Notes: generated by a model from the sequence alone, not told the origin. Numbered from the stretch's first letter, positions 16,959-26,312 are shown. The stretch is 64,000 bases of DNA from Pseudomonas solani (GCF_026072635.1 NZ_AP023081.1:4770501-4834500), one strand, 5' to 3'. Numbers and translations are program-made.

Positions 16959-17864
16959 TCAGATGGGCATCGCGCTGCGGGGGATGATCGCGCCCGGATG
17001 CTGGATCACGGCTGCAGCCAGGCGGTGCCCGCTTTCCGCCGCCAACCGGAGTGGCTGCTGCTGGATGCGTGCGGCGAGGTAGCCGGCGGCGAATGCATCG
17101 CCCGCCGCGCAACTGTCCACCACCCGGGCCACCGGGCGGGCGGGGACCTCGATGCGCTGCTCCGCCGTGGCTACCAGGCAGGGCTCGCCTCCGCGCTTGA
17201 TCACCACTTCCGTGCAGCCCAGGCCCAATGCCCGATCAGCGACTGCCTGTGCGCCCAGCGTGCCGTGCAGCAGGCATTCGTCAGCCAGCGTCAGCAGGGC
17301 GGTATCGGTCAGTGCCAGTACCTGATCGTGAACCGGGCGGGCGTGCGCGGCACTCCAGAGTGCTGGCCGCAGGTTGTTGTCGAAGCTGATGTGGCCCCCT
17401 TCGGCCTTGAACGCGGCGAGCGCGACCAGCAACTCCTCCCGGCGCGGCGGCGGGAACAGCGCGAGGCTGATGCCGGAAAGATAGAGCATGTCGATGCGTG
17501 AGCGGTCGACCCAGCGCGCCAGTGCTGCGCCGCAGGAGAAGCAGTGGCGTGCGGCACTGTCTTCGCGCCAGTAGTGGAAGCGCCGTTCGCCCAGCGCGTC
17601 CACCTCCACCAGGTAGAGGCCGGGGCGACGACCCGGTAGCCGTAGCACTTCCCGGGTGTCGATGCCTTCCTCGATCCAGCTTTGCTCCATCTCCTCGCTC
17701 AGGGTGTCATCGCCGAGGGCGCTGAGGTATTCGACCCGGTGCGCCGTCCCGGCCAGCAGGCGGGCGAGGTAGAGCGCGGTATTCAGGGTGTCGCCACCGA
17801 AGCTGCGTCGCAGCGGGTTGCCGGCGAGCTCCACCATGCATTCTCCAAGGCAGGCGATGCGCAT
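16959..17864 (-). CDS. PfkB family sugar kinase (2-keto-3-deoxygluconate kinase-like)
   Basis: Kinase of 301 aa. It starts with MRIACLGECMVELAG and carries the PfkB signatures: FGGDTLNTALYLARLL near the N-terminus and DSCAAGDAFAAGYLAARI with the catalytic Asp near the C-terminus. The fold and size fit KdgK. It is the last gene of the operon for D-amino-acid use, 4 bp after RidA, so its real substrate in this context (a hydroxy- or keto-acid product) is open. Confidence 0.82.
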   Translation of the reverse strand: MRIACLGECMVELAGNPLRRSFGGDTLNTALYLARLLAGTAHRVEYLSALGDDTLSEEMEQSWIEEGIDTREVLRLPGRRPGLYLVEVDALGERRFHYWREDSAARHCFSCGAALARWVDRSRIDMLYLSGISLALFPPPRREELLVALAAFKAEGGHISFDNNLRPALWSAAHARPVHDQVLALTDTALLTLADECLLHGTLGAQAVADRALGLGCTEVVIKRGGEPCLVATAEQRIEVPARPVARVVDSCAAGDAFAAGYLAARIQQQPLRLAAESGHRLAAAVIQHPGAIIPRSAMPI

Positions 17865-17868
17865 GCGG

Positions 17869-18261
17869 CTACCTCCCTTCGGGCGCACGGTAGGCGATGC
17901 AGTCGACCTCGACCCGGCAGTCGATGACCATGCTGGAGACCACGCAGGCCCTGGCTGGCGGGTGGTCGCCGAAGAACTCGAGGAACACCGCGTTGAAGGC
18001 GCCGAAGTCCCTCGGGTCATCCAGCCAGACCCCGCAGCGCACCACGTGCTCGGGTCGATAACCGGCCTCGTCGAGAATCTCCAGCAGGTTGTTCAGGCAC
18101 TGGCGGGCTTGCGGGACGATGCCGCCATCCACCAGCACACCGTCGCGGAGGGGCGTCTGCCCGGAGACGTGGAGCCAGCCATCGGCCTGTACGGCGCGGG
18201 CGAAGGGCATGGGTTGGCCGGCGGTGCCGCTGGCGCGGGTGTAGCGTTTGAGTTCGGTCAT
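17869..18261 (-). CDS. RidA family enamine/imine deaminase
   Basis: Protein of 130 aa of the YjgF/RidA family. It keeps the active-site arginine in PARACVVSSMVIDCRVEVDCIAY. RidA proteins hydrolyse reactive 2-aminoacrylate released by PLP-dependent dehydratases. That fits the operon, which also encodes a DSD1-type PLP enzyme. Start ATG at 18261. Confidence 0.88.
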   Translation of the reverse strand: MTELKRYTRASGTAGQPMPFARAVQADGWLHVSGQTPLRDGVLVDGGIVPQARQCLNNLLEILDEAGYRPEHVVRCGVWLDDPRDFGAFNAVFLEFFGDHPPARACVVSSMVIDCRVEVDCIAYRAPEGR

Positions 18262-18273
18262 GGGGTGCTCCTT

Positions 18274-19727
18274 TCAGTTCACGGGGGAGGGGGTGTCGCG
18301 GGCCAGGAAGCGGCCCGCCCTGTCTGGGCAGGCCTCCCCCGGGCAATAGGCCAGGGTGCCGTTGACCCAGACGGCGTGGATGCCGGTGGCGGGGCGTTGC
18401 GGGTCGGTGTAGCTGGCGACGTCGGAAAGGGTCAGGGCGTCGAACAGCACCAGGTCGGCCCAGTAGCCGCGGGCGACCACGCCTCGTTCATGCAGGCCGA
18501 AGCGGTTGGCGGGAAGCGAGGTCATCTTGCGCAGCGCCTCTTCGATGCTGAACAGGCCGATGTCCTGGGCGTAGTGGCCGAGCACGCGGGGAAGGTGCCC
18601 CACAGCCGCGGGTGGGGTTGCGGGTCTTCCGGAAGGCCGTCCGAGCCGATCATGGTCAGTGGGTGGGCGAGGATGCGCTGCACGTCCGCTTCGCTCATGC
18701 AGTGGTACACCGCACCGGCGGGCTGCAGGCGCCGCGCGGCCTCCAGCAGGGGAAGCGCCCAGTCGGCGGCGATCTGCACCAGCGTGCGCCCAGCCATGTG
18801 GGGGTACGGCTCCGACCAGGTGATGAGGATTTCGTAGGCGTCGGTGACCTGTTTGAGGTCGAGGGTGGACGAGCTGGCGGCGTAGGGGTAGCAGTCCCAG
18901 CCCAGGGGTTGCCCGGTGCTGGCGGCGTCCAGGTGGGCGAGCACCTCGGCGCTTCGGCCCCAGTTGCCGACACCGGCGCATTTCAGGTGGGACACCACCA
19001 CCGGCCTGTCGATATGGCGGCCGGTCGCGAGCGCTTCGTCCAGCGCACCGAGGATGCCGTCGAACTCGTCGCGCAGGTGGGTGGTGTAGAGCCCGCCAAA
19101 GCGACTCAGCTCTTCGGCCAGCTGGCGCACCTCGTTGGCGTCGGCTGCATGGGCCGAGGCATAAGCCAGGCCGCTGCTCAGGCCGATGGCGCCCTCGGCC
19201 AGGCTGGCTGCCAGCTCGCTGCGCATTGCGCGTATCTCGGCTTCCGTGGCGCTGCGGTCGAGGCGGTCCAGGTGGTTGTTGCGCAAGGCGGTGTGCCCCA
19301 CCAGTGCCGCGACGTTGACCGCCGGACGGACCCGTTCCACCGCCGAGCGATAGTCCGAGAAGCGCGGGTAGCAGAAGGCTTCCGCCGTCCCTAGCAGGTT
19401 CATCGGGTCCGGCGGAGAGCCGGTCAGGCGCACGGGGGCGGCACTGATGCCGCAATTGCCGACTATCACCGTGGTCACGCCCTGGCTCAGCTTGGCCAGC
19501 ATGGCCGGGTTACGGATGAGCGCCAGGTCGTCGTGGGTGTGCACGTCGATGAAGCCCGGGGCCAGGATCAGCCCATCGGCATCGACGGTGCGCTCGGCAG
19601 TGGCATCGCCGGCCTCGCCGATCAGGGTGATGCGGCCGTCCAGCAGGCCGACGTCGGCGACGAAGCCTTGCGTCCCGCTGCCGTCCATGACCTGTGCGCG
19701 GCGGATCAGTGTGTCGTAGTGGTTCAT
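18274..19727 (-). pseudogene. N-acyl-D-amino-acid deacylase, frameshifted
   Basis: Amidohydrolase releasing D-amino acids from N-acyl derivatives. The first frame from ATG 19727 has APGFIDVHTHDD (metal His pair), VVVGNCG-like VIVGNCGIS, SHLKCAG and MIGSDGLPED. At RLWGTFP it leaves the family sequence; the continuation RVLGHYAQDIGLFSIEEAL to the end lies in another frame. Adding one C to the C4 run (plus-strand GGGG, 18588-18591) restores a 484-aa protein, the family's normal length. It is a base-call error or a recent inactivation. Upstream RpiR stop is 3 bp away. Confidence 0.85.
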
Positions 19728-19730
19728 GTG

Positions 19731-20588
19731 TCAGTCCCCCAGCGGAAGTCGGTCCTCGCCCTGGCGATAGCCGTCCAGCGCCAGCTTCACCCGGCGCAGG
19801 AGTTCCTGGCTGGCTTCGGCGTTGCGCAAGGCGAGCTCGGTGGCGAGGAGGTCGATGATCAGCAGCATCCCGTAGCGGGCGGCTGTCGGTTTATGGATGA
19901 ACTCGGTTTCGTCCAGGTGCACGGGCAGCACGATGTCGGCCAGCGCGGCGAGGGGGCCATTCGCCCGGGTGAGGGCGAGTATCCGGGCGCCGTAGTCCCT
20001 GGCCAGGCGCAGGACACTCGGCAGGTCGGGCGGCGTGCCGGTGAGCGACAGCACGATCAGCAGGTCGCCCTCCGCCAGGGTGGAGGCCACCATGCGCATC
20101 ATCACCGGGTCGTGGTAGGTGGACACCGGGTAGCCCAGCCTCACCAGCCGGAACTGGAACTCGGTCGATAGCAGCGTGGAGCAGCCGCCCATGCCGAAGG
20201 CGTAGAGGCGGCGGGCGGAGGCCAGCAGGTCCACTGCGGCACTCAGGTGCGCCTGGTCGAGTCCGTCGAGGTGGCGGCGCAGGCTGTTTTCCACGTCTGC
20301 CAGGATCTGTTCGTGGAAAGGCAGCGCCGGTGTGGCAGCCCCGGCGAGGAAGCGGCGGCCGACCAGGGAGGCCCGGGCCAGCTTGAGGCGCAGGTCGCGC
20401 AGGTCGTTGCAGTCCATCGACCGGGCGAAGCGCGACATCGCGGCCTTGCTCACGCCTGCCTTGGCCGCCAGTTGATCGATGCTGGCTGCGGCCGCGAAGG
20501 CCACGTCGTGCAGCACGGCCTCGGCGATGCGCGCCGCGTTGCCGCTGAGCCGGCCCTGGCGGCTGCGGATGGTGTAGAGGATGTCCAT
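19731..20588 (-). CDS. RpiR/MurR family transcriptional regulator
   Basis: Regulator of 285 aa. The N-terminal RpiR helix-turn-helix (ASIDQLAAKAGVSKAAMSRFARSM) precedes a SIS sugar-isomerase domain (YAFGMGGCSTLLSTEFQFRLVRLG and VLSLTGTPPDL). Its ATG overlaps the permease stop as TGATG, so the two are translationally coupled. It probably controls this operon in response to a phosphorylated or amino-sugar-like ligand. Confidence 0.9.
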   Translation of the reverse strand: MDILYTIRSRQGRLSGNAARIAEAVLHDVAFAAAASIDQLAAKAGVSKAAMSRFARSMDCNDLRDLRLKLARASLVGRRFLAGAATPALPFHEQILADVENSLRRHLDGLDQAHLSAAVDLLASARRLYAFGMGGCSTLLSTEFQFRLVRLGYPVSTYHDPVMMRMVASTLAEGDLLIVLSLTGTPPDLPSVLRLARDYGARILALTRANGPLAALADIVLPVHLDETEFIHKPTAARYGMLLIIDLLATELALRNAEASQELLRRVKLALDGYRQGEDRLPLGD

Positions 20589-21940
20589 CACAGCACCAGG
20601 GCCAGGCCGCAGGTGAGGGCCAGGGCGACCACCGAGATCAGCGTTTCCAGGACCGTCCAGGTCTGCAGGGTCTGGACCACGGTCATGTTGAAGTACTCCT
20701 TTATCAGCCAGAAGCCGCCATCGTTGACGTGGGAGAGAATCAGCGAGCCCGCGCCCGTGCTCAGTACCAGCAGCTCCGGGTGCGGGTAGCCGCTGGCCAG
20801 CGCAATGGGGGCGACGATGCCGGCGGCCGTGGTCATGGCGACGGTGGCCGAGCCGGTGGCGATGCGCATCAGCGCGGCCACCAGCCAGCCCAGCAACAGC
20901 GGCGAGAGCTCGAAGCGGGACGACAGGGCGACGATCTCGGTGGTGATGCCGGTTTCGATGAGGATGCGGTTGAGGCCGCCGCCGGCACCCACCAGCAGGG
21001 TGATGGCAGCGGTGGGGGCCAGGCATTCGGTGCTGAACTTGAGAATGGAGTCGCGGTTGAAACCACGGGCCAGACCCAGGCTCCAGAAGCTGAACAGGGT
21101 GGCGATCAGCAGGGCGATCACCGAGTTGCCGACGAACGACAGGAACTGGTGAAGCCCGCTGCCCCGGGTGCTCAGTTGATCGGCCCAGCCGCCAAGCAGC
21201 ATCAGCGCCACCGGCAGCAGAATGGTGCCGATGGTGATGCCGAAGCCTGGCAGCGATGCCACGGGCTTGCCGGAGCCGAGCAGTTGTTCACCGATGGGGT
21301 TGTGGGCGGGCAACTGGATGCGCGGGGCCACGAGCCGGGTGAAGAGGGGCCCGGCGATCGCCGCCGTGGGAATGCCGACAACGATGGCGTAGAGAACCGT
21401 CCTGCCGACCTGCGCCGAGTATTCGCCCACCGCCAGCATGGCCGCCGGGTGTGGGGGGACCAGCCCATGCACCACTGATAGCCCGGCCACCATGGGCAGG
21501 CCGGTCATCAGGATCGATACCCCGACCTGGCGGGCCACGGTGAAGGCGATGGGCACCAGCAGCACGAAGCCCACTTCGAAGAACAGTGGCAGCCCGCAGA
21601 GGAAGGCGATGGCGGCCATGGCCCAGTGGGCGTTGCGCTCACCGAAGCGGGTGATCAGGGTCTGGGCGATGCGTTCCGCGCCGCCCGACTCGGCCATCAT
21701 CTTGCCGAGCATGGTGCCGAGGGCCACCACCAGCGCGATATGGCCGAGGGTGCGGCCGACGCCGGCCTCGTACGCGACCATGATGTCCTGGGCCGGCATG
21801 CCGGTGGTCAGGGCCAGGCCGATGGACACCAGGGTGATGACGATGAAGGGGTTGAGCCGATAGCGCGCGATCAGCAGCACCAGGGCAATGATGGCGAGCA
21901 GTGCGTGGATCAGCAGGTAGGTGCCGGAACTGGCGGGCAT
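20588..21940 (-). CDS. GntP family permease (gluconate/D-serine type)
   Basis: Transporter of 450 aa with 12-13 membrane helices. The GntP hallmarks are GLVPPHPAAMLA and the C-terminal GAGSLILSHVNDGGFWLIKEYF. The family includes gluconate carriers and DsdX, a D-serine carrier. Beside a D-amino-acid enzyme a DsdX-like role is more likely here. The ATG at 21940 has AGGAG 7 bp upstream. Confidence 0.9.
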   Translation of the reverse strand: MPASSGTYLLIHALLAIIALVLLIARYRLNPFIVITLVSIGLALTTGMPAQDIMVAYEAGVGRTLGHIALVVALGTMLGKMMAESGGAERIAQTLITRFGERNAHWAMAAIAFLCGLPLFFEVGFVLLVPIAFTVARQVGVSILMTGLPMVAGLSVVHGLVPPHPAAMLAVGEYSAQVGRTVLYAIVVGIPTAAIAGPLFTRLVAPRIQLPAHNPIGEQLLGSGKPVASLPGFGITIGTILLPVALMLLGGWADQLSTRGSGLHQFLSFVGNSVIALLIATLFSFWSLGLARGFNRDSILKFSTECLAPTAAITLLVGAGGGLNRILIETGITTEIVALSSRFELSPLLLGWLVAALMRIATGSATVAMTTAAGIVAPIALASGYPHPELLVLSTGAGSLILSHVNDGGFWLIKEYFNMTVVQTLQTWTVLETLISVVALALTCGLALVL

Positions 21941-22017
21941 GGTGTGCTCCTTTTCTCGGGGCAAAGGCCGGCCGCCCCGCCTGATAAGGCGGGAACCGGC
22001 TCGTTCCAGGGGGTGAG

Positions 22018-23289
22018 CTAGAAGAAGGTTTCCACCGCGCCGATGACCCGGTAGTGGTCATCCACCAGCAGCAACTGGCGCCACTTGTCGAAGGTCAGGC
22101 AGGGGTGGGAGATATCGAACGCAAGCAGGTCGCCCACTTGCAGGTCGGCGTCGGGGGGCGTTTCCAGGAAGGCGTGCTGATCCATCATCCGCGTGATCCT
22201 CCAGGCGGCCGGAACGACCACCGGCGGCGCCTCGCGGCCAGGGCGGTGGTGAAGCGCCGGAAGGGGCATGCCCGCATCGAACGCGGCATCGCGCTTGCCC
22301 AGGCCGATGATCGCCAGGCCCGGTTCGGGCAGCGCCTGCACATGGGCCCAGAGCTGCAACGCTGGCAGCAGGCTGCTACCCATTTCCCTGGCCACGGTGT
22401 TGCTGGCGTGGATCCGCTGCGCCGCTTCGCGGTAGATGCCTTCGTCGTGGGTCAGGTAGCAGCCCGGGCGCAGGATCACCTGCAGGGGCTGGCCGATGTC
22501 CTGGCCGCTGAAGGTTTCGGCGACCACGTCGTACCAGGCGGAGCCCGCGCCGGAGAGGATCACCTCGGGCTCGTCGAAGCAGCCCTTGGCGGCCAGCTGC
22601 CGCGTGCGCTCCAGTACATGGCGCAGCAGGTTCCGAACGCTGGGCTCGTCCTGCAACACGCCTTCGTAGACTTCACAGCCCACCAGGCTGAGGGTGCCAG
22701 GCCAGCGCCCGATGGCTGCGAGTACCTCGGCCTCCTGTCGCTCGTCACGGATACCGGTGCGACCGCCTTGCACGCCGAACTCCAGCAGCACCCGCAGGCG
22801 TTGGCCGGTGGCGGAGAAGTGGCGCCCCAGTGCCTCGACGTTGGTGCTGGAATCCACCAGGCAACAGAAGCTGAAGGCCGGGTCCCGGAGCAGGTGCGCG
22901 ACCAGCGCCATGTTCGCCTTGCCTACCAGTTGGTTGGCCATCAGCACACGCCGCACGCCGTGGTTGTAGGCGGCCTGCACCTGTGGGGCGGTGGCCAGGG
23001 TGATGCCCCAGGCGCCCTGTTCGAGCTGCATGTGGAACAGTGCGGGGCTCATGGTGGTCTTGCCGTGGGGGGCCAGCTGTACGCCGTAGTGGCGGATGAA
23101 CCGGCCCATCCACGCCAGGTTGTGTTCGAGGCGGCTCTGGCGCAGTACGGCGACCGGCAGGCTGACGTCGTCGGCGAGGATGTTCCAGCCCAGGCTCGTA
23201 ACGTCGGCGATACGGCAGCCGCTGGGTGCTGGGCCAAGGCCTTTGCCGTTGGGGTCGAGCGGCCGTTCTTGGAATTTGTTTTCAGCCAT
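22018..23289 (-). CDS. DSD1 family PLP-dependent D-amino-acid dehydratase/aldolase
   Basis: Cytosolic enzyme of 423 aa. The PLP lysine region reads LAPHGKTTMSP, and the C-terminal metal site keeps the family HPC (FDISHPCLTFDKW). Members deaminate D-serine or D-threonine or cleave D-threo-3-hydroxy amino acids. Start ATG at 23289 with AAGGAGG upstream. It is the first gene of the operon with the permease, regulator, deacylase, RidA and kinase. Products would feed 2-oxo acids or glycine to central metabolism. Confidence 0.88.
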   Translation of the reverse strand: MAENKFQERPLDPNGKGLGPAPSGCRIADVTSLGWNILADDVSLPVAVLRQSRLEHNLAWMGRFIRHYGVQLAPHGKTTMSPALFHMQLEQGAWGITLATAPQVQAAYNHGVRRVLMANQLVGKANMALVAHLLRDPAFSFCCLVDSSTNVEALGRHFSATGQRLRVLLEFGVQGGRTGIRDERQEAEVLAAIGRWPGTLSLVGCEVYEGVLQDEPSVRNLLRHVLERTRQLAAKGCFDEPEVILSGAGSAWYDVVAETFSGQDIGQPLQVILRPGCYLTHDEGIYREAAQRIHASNTVAREMGSSLLPALQLWAHVQALPEPGLAIIGLGKRDAAFDAGMPLPALHHRPGREAPPVVVPAAWRITRMMDQHAFLETPPDADLQVGDLLAFDISHPCLTFDKWRQLLLVDDHYRVIGAVETFF

Positions 23290-23686
23290 CGGGTCTTCCT
23301 CCTTGGTTCGCTGAAAACAAGTACCACTACCTCCGGGCGTTCCGCTACGTGGCAGCGGGCCTGCCTTGCAGCTTCGGAAACGCGAGCGGATCTGCGGCAA
23401 ACAGCGTATTGCCAGGGTATTGGCCGGATTCCTTGTCGTGGCTGCGTGTTCTCCGACCTGCGATGTTCCGGATTCGCCAGCCCGGGCGGCTGGATGCGTT
23501 GGCGGTGCGGGACGGTGCATCGGCTCACTCCTGGCCAGTGCCGACTCATGGATTCATCGGGCGATGAGCAGCGCTATCACGGAGATCGGCGCTTGCACAT
23601 CGAGGTTGCGCGCACGCTTTTGGCTGAACGCCCGGCCGTTGGCCAGGGTCCACCCTAGGTCATGCCGAATGAACCTGGAGGTTGAG
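23290..23686. other. Intergenic region, divergent promoters expected
   Basis: About 400 bp between the minus-strand D-amino-acid operon and the plus-strand repeat protein. No conserved gene is visible. It should hold the operon promoter and the RpiR operator; I see no unambiguous palindrome. Confidence 0.5.
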
Positions 23687-24247
23687 ATGAGACGGCTGAA
23701 TCTTCCGTTGCTGCTGCTGGTCGGCGCCGTTTCCACGGCGGTGCTGGCCGATGACGAGGACCTGACCATGGAGCAGGAGCGCGACCAGATCGGCGCCAAC
23801 ATGGAGGCCGAGCGCAAGGGCGAGCAACCGGCGTTGAACAATTCCGGGGTGCCGTCTTCGGCGGCGACGCCAGGCGCTGAGGGCTCCGGCAGCTCGGTGG
23901 GGTCGCCGACCACGACCACGGGTAATCCGACCACCGCGCCGGGCTCGCCGACCACTGGCCAGGGTAGCTCCACCACGGCGCCCGGTACGCCGACGACGGG
24001 GCAGGGTGTGCCGACCCATGCGCCGGGCAAGCCGACCACGGGGCAGGGGCGTTCGACGGCGTTGCCCGGGACTTCCACTGCCGTGCCCGGCAGCTCGACG
24101 GCGCGGCCGGGTACGTCCACGTCCGGGCAGGGTTCATCCACTGCCGCACCCGGCGCGCCGACCACCGGCCAGGGCCGTTCGACCACGGGGTCGGGCGCTG
24201 CAGGTGGGGCGGCGGGCGGTGCTGGAGGCGCGGGCGGCAGTAACTAG
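23687..24247 (+). CDS. Secreted low-complexity Thr/Pro/Gly repeat protein
   Basis: Protein of 186 aa. The ATG at 23687 follows GGAGG at 5 bp and gives a signal peptide (MRRLNLPLLLLVGAVSTAVLA). An acidic/basic helical stretch of ~45 residues is followed by about sixteen seven-residue units of the form x-S/P-T-T-A/x-P/Q-G, ending in a Gly/Ala tail. The length probably varies between strains through repeat slippage. Such Thr/Pro-rich segments resemble O-glycosylated or extended surface spacers; no enzymatic domain is seen. Confidence 0.75.
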   Translation: MRRLNLPLLLLVGAVSTAVLADDEDLTMEQERDQIGANMEAERKGEQPALNNSGVPSSAATPGAEGSGSSVGSPTTTTGNPTTAPGSPTTGQGSSTTAPGTPTTGQGVPTHAPGKPTTGQGRSTALPGTSTAVPGSSTARPGTSTSGQGSSTAAPGAPTTGQGRSTTGSGAAGGAAGGAGGAGGSN

Positions 24248-24251
24248 CGGG

Positions 24252-24623
24252 TCAGGCCTGGGCGAAGCGGCTTTCGAGGTAACGGATGATGTCGTTGGAT
24301 TCGTACATCCAGCGGCTTTCGCCGTTCTCGTCGATGCGCAGGCAGGGCACCTTGACCTTGCCGCCGCCAGCCAGCAGGGCTGCGCGGTGGCTTTCGTCGT
24401 TCTTGGCATCGCGCAGCTGCACCGGCAGGTTGAGGCGGTGCAGGGTGCGGCGGGTCTTCACGCAGAAGGGGCAGGCGTGGAACTGGTAGAGGGCGAGGCC
24501 GGCGGTTTCCTCCTCGACCCGGGCTTGCGCCTCGGGGCTGCGGCGCAGCTTGCGCGGGCGGGTGACGAGGTCGATGAGGATGATCAGCTGACCCAGGCCG
24601 ATGCGGAGTGCCTTGATGAACAC
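24252..24623 (-). CDS. Glutaredoxin-like protein (GST N-terminal fold)
   Basis: Protein of 123 aa. After an N-terminal hydrophobic/basic segment comes a thioredoxin fold with the redox motif HACPFCVKTRR, the cis-Pro region VKVPCLRIDENGES, and a helix ending in YLESRFAQA. The start is a GTG at 24623; no ATG lies at the right place. It probably reduces disulphides or glutathione adducts. The hydrophobic N-terminus may anchor it to the membrane. Confidence 0.85.
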   Translation of the reverse strand: MFIKALRIGLGQLIILIDLVTRPRKLRRSPEAQARVEEETAGLALYQFHACPFCVKTRRTLHRLNLPVQLRDAKNDESHRAALLAGGGKVKVPCLRIDENGESRWMYESNDIIRYLESRFAQA

Positions 24624-24690
24624 GGTTGGTAACCCTTGCGGCGGAAAACGGGCCGGCAGTCTACCCGATGCGCAGCGCTGCGACCGGCTT

Positions 24691-24951
24691 TCACGCCAAC
24701 CGGTCGCGGCAGCAGAGCAGTGAATCCATGACGAAGGCGGCGGGCAGCTGGAACTGCCGGCGGATCGGCGGGCTGCCGAGTTCGCCCTTGAGCGCCACCT
24801 CGTTGGCGAGCTGGCGGTCGATCTCGTGGCGGGCCTCGATGTTCTTGGCCACGCCGCCCACCGAGCCGTGGGCGTAACCCATCAGCGAAAAGCCGTTGGT
24901 CATCAGCGCCAGGCCGGCGAGCAGGAGAAGCCGTTTGCGTTGTGCCTTCAT
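24691..24951 (-). CDS. Small exported hypothetical protein
   Basis: Protein of 86 aa with a basic/hydrophobic N-terminus (MKAQRKRLLLLAGLALMTNGFSLMGYA), probably a signal sequence. The mature part has no known motif. GAGGAG precedes the ATG at 24951 at about 10 bp. It lies 15 bp after the next gene on the same strand, likely one transcript. Confidence 0.65.
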   Translation of the reverse strand: MKAQRKRLLLLAGLALMTNGFSLMGYAHGSVGGVAKNIEARHEIDRQLANEVALKGELGSPPIRRQFQLPAAFVMDSLLCCRDRLA

Positions 24952-24965
24952 GGCGATTTCGCTCC

Positions 24966-25190
24966 TCAGCCGCTTTGCCGTCCACTGACCGGTTTCTGGC
25001 TCATCAGCATCGCCGGCACGCTCTGGCTGAGCTGCTGGTAGAAGCCCATGGAGCCGTCCACCGGGCTGACACCCAGGCGGGCCTTTTCGTAGCTGAAGCT
25101 CACCACCAGCAGCAGGGAGATGGCGATGGTGTAGAGCCCGAGCGAAGCCAGGGCGCCATTGCGTGCGTATTTGAGGGTGAGGTTGCTCAT
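24966..25190 (-). CDS. Small membrane hypothetical protein
   Basis: Protein of 74 aa starting MSNLTLKYARNG, with one membrane helix (LGLYTIAISLLLVVSFSYE) and a short soluble tail. No family recognised. First gene of a two-gene unit with the 86-aa protein. Confidence 0.65.
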   Translation of the reverse strand: MSNLTLKYARNGALASLGLYTIAISLLLVVSFSYEKARLGVSPVDGSMGFYQQLSQSVPAMLMSQKPVSGRQSG

Positions 25191-25521
25191 GGTGGTTTCC
25201 GCTTGGCTGTTCCGTGGGGTGGGCACAGCTTCGCGAAAAGCGATTCGATAGAAAAACGGATATCAGGCATTTCAACTATCGACGAAACCAATAGGTCTGC
25301 ATGGGATCGTAAAATTTTATTGACGATCGATCCAAGTGCCTGAGTGGCAAGGGAATCTGCTGAAAGGCCGCCCCATACGGCGCCTGCGGTGCTGTTCTCT
25401 ATCCCGCTGTTAGTCAGCCTCTATGGTGCTTCGGTGTAGGCGCTATTTCCTTATAGGGGCGCCTGTGTTAAATAAATCGCACACTTTGCGCTGCCCCTTT
25501 CATTGCTTCAGGAAGTCCGCC
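25191..25521. other. Intergenic region
   Basis: 331 bp between divergent genes, more AT-rich than its surroundings. It probably carries both promoters. No convincing operator or RNA gene seen. Confidence 0.45.
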
Positions 25522-26244
25522 ATGCCGTTACGTATCTGCATTCTGGAAACCGATCTTCTTCGCCCCGAACTGGTCGACCAGTACCAGGGCTACGGGAAGA
25601 TGTTCGAGCAACTGTTCGCCAAGCAGCCGATCGAGGCCCAGTTCAGTGTCTACAACGTGGTGGAGGGCAACTACCCGCCGGCCGGCGAGCGCTTCGATGC
25701 CTACCTGGTGACCGGCAGCAAGGCCGACTCCTTCGGTGATGACCCCTGGATCCAGACCCTGCGCACCTACCTGCTGGAGCGCTTCGAGAACGGCGACAAG
25801 CTGCTGGGCGTGTGCTTCGGCCACCAGTTGCTGGCGCTGCTGCTGGGCGGCCGCACCGAGCGTGCGACCCAGGGTTGGGGTGTTGGCACCCACGCCTATC
25901 GCATCGCCGAGCAACCGGCCTGGATGAGCCCGGCACTGGACCAGCTGACCCTGCTGATCAGCCATCAGGACCAGGTCACCCAGCTGCCGGAGAACGCGAC
26001 CCTGATCGCCTCCAGCGACTTCTGCCCGAACGCGGCCTACGCCATCGGCGACCAGGTGCTGTGCTTCCAGGGCCACCCGGAGTTCATCCACGACTATTCC
26101 CGCGCGCTGCTGGATATCCGCCAGCAGTTCCTCGGCGATGAGATCTACGGCAAGGGCGTCGCCAGCCTGGACAAGCAGCACCAGGGCACGACGGTGGCGG
26201 AGTGGATGATGCGTTTTGTCGCCCAGGGCCGTAACGCGGCCTGA
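25522..26244 (+). CDS. Class I glutamine amidotransferase (GMP-synthase-like)
   Basis: Protein of 240 aa with a complete amidotransferase triad: nucleophile Cys in LLGVCFGHQLLA, and His/Glu in FQGHPEF. The group acts on glutamine or gamma-glutamyl compounds; standalone members may be peptidases or partner with another enzyme. The start ATG at 25522 (MPLRICILETD) follows AGGAAG. Monocistronic, ended by the terminator at 26260. Confidence 0.87.
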   Translation: MPLRICILETDLLRPELVDQYQGYGKMFEQLFAKQPIEAQFSVYNVVEGNYPPAGERFDAYLVTGSKADSFGDDPWIQTLRTYLLERFENGDKLLGVCFGHQLLALLLGGRTERATQGWGVGTHAYRIAEQPAWMSPALDQLTLLISHQDQVTQLPENATLIASSDFCPNAAYAIGDQVLCFQGHPEFIHDYSRALLDIRQQFLGDEIYGKGVASLDKQHQGTTVAEWMMRFVAQGRNAA

Positions 26245-26259
26245 CCGCTTCGTGTCATG

Positions 26260-26289
26260 AAAAAGCCCGCCTGATGGCGGGCTTTTTCA
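26260..26289. terminator. Bidirectional terminator
   Basis: Stem AAGCCCGCC / GGCGGGCTT with A and T runs, between the amidotransferase gene and convergent corA-like gene. Confidence 0.88.
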
Positions 26290-26312
26290 TGGGCGCGCGG
26301 CGAGACTCGTGG

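Noticed and set aside
22054..23658. 534-codon plus-strand frame
   Set aside because: Antisense to the DSD1-type gene, which has catalytic motifs and a good ribosome binding site.
23880..24200. Repeat array resembling a CRISPR-like pattern
   Set aside because: The repeats are short, in phase with the reading frame and lack spacers. They encode the Thr/Pro/Gly units.
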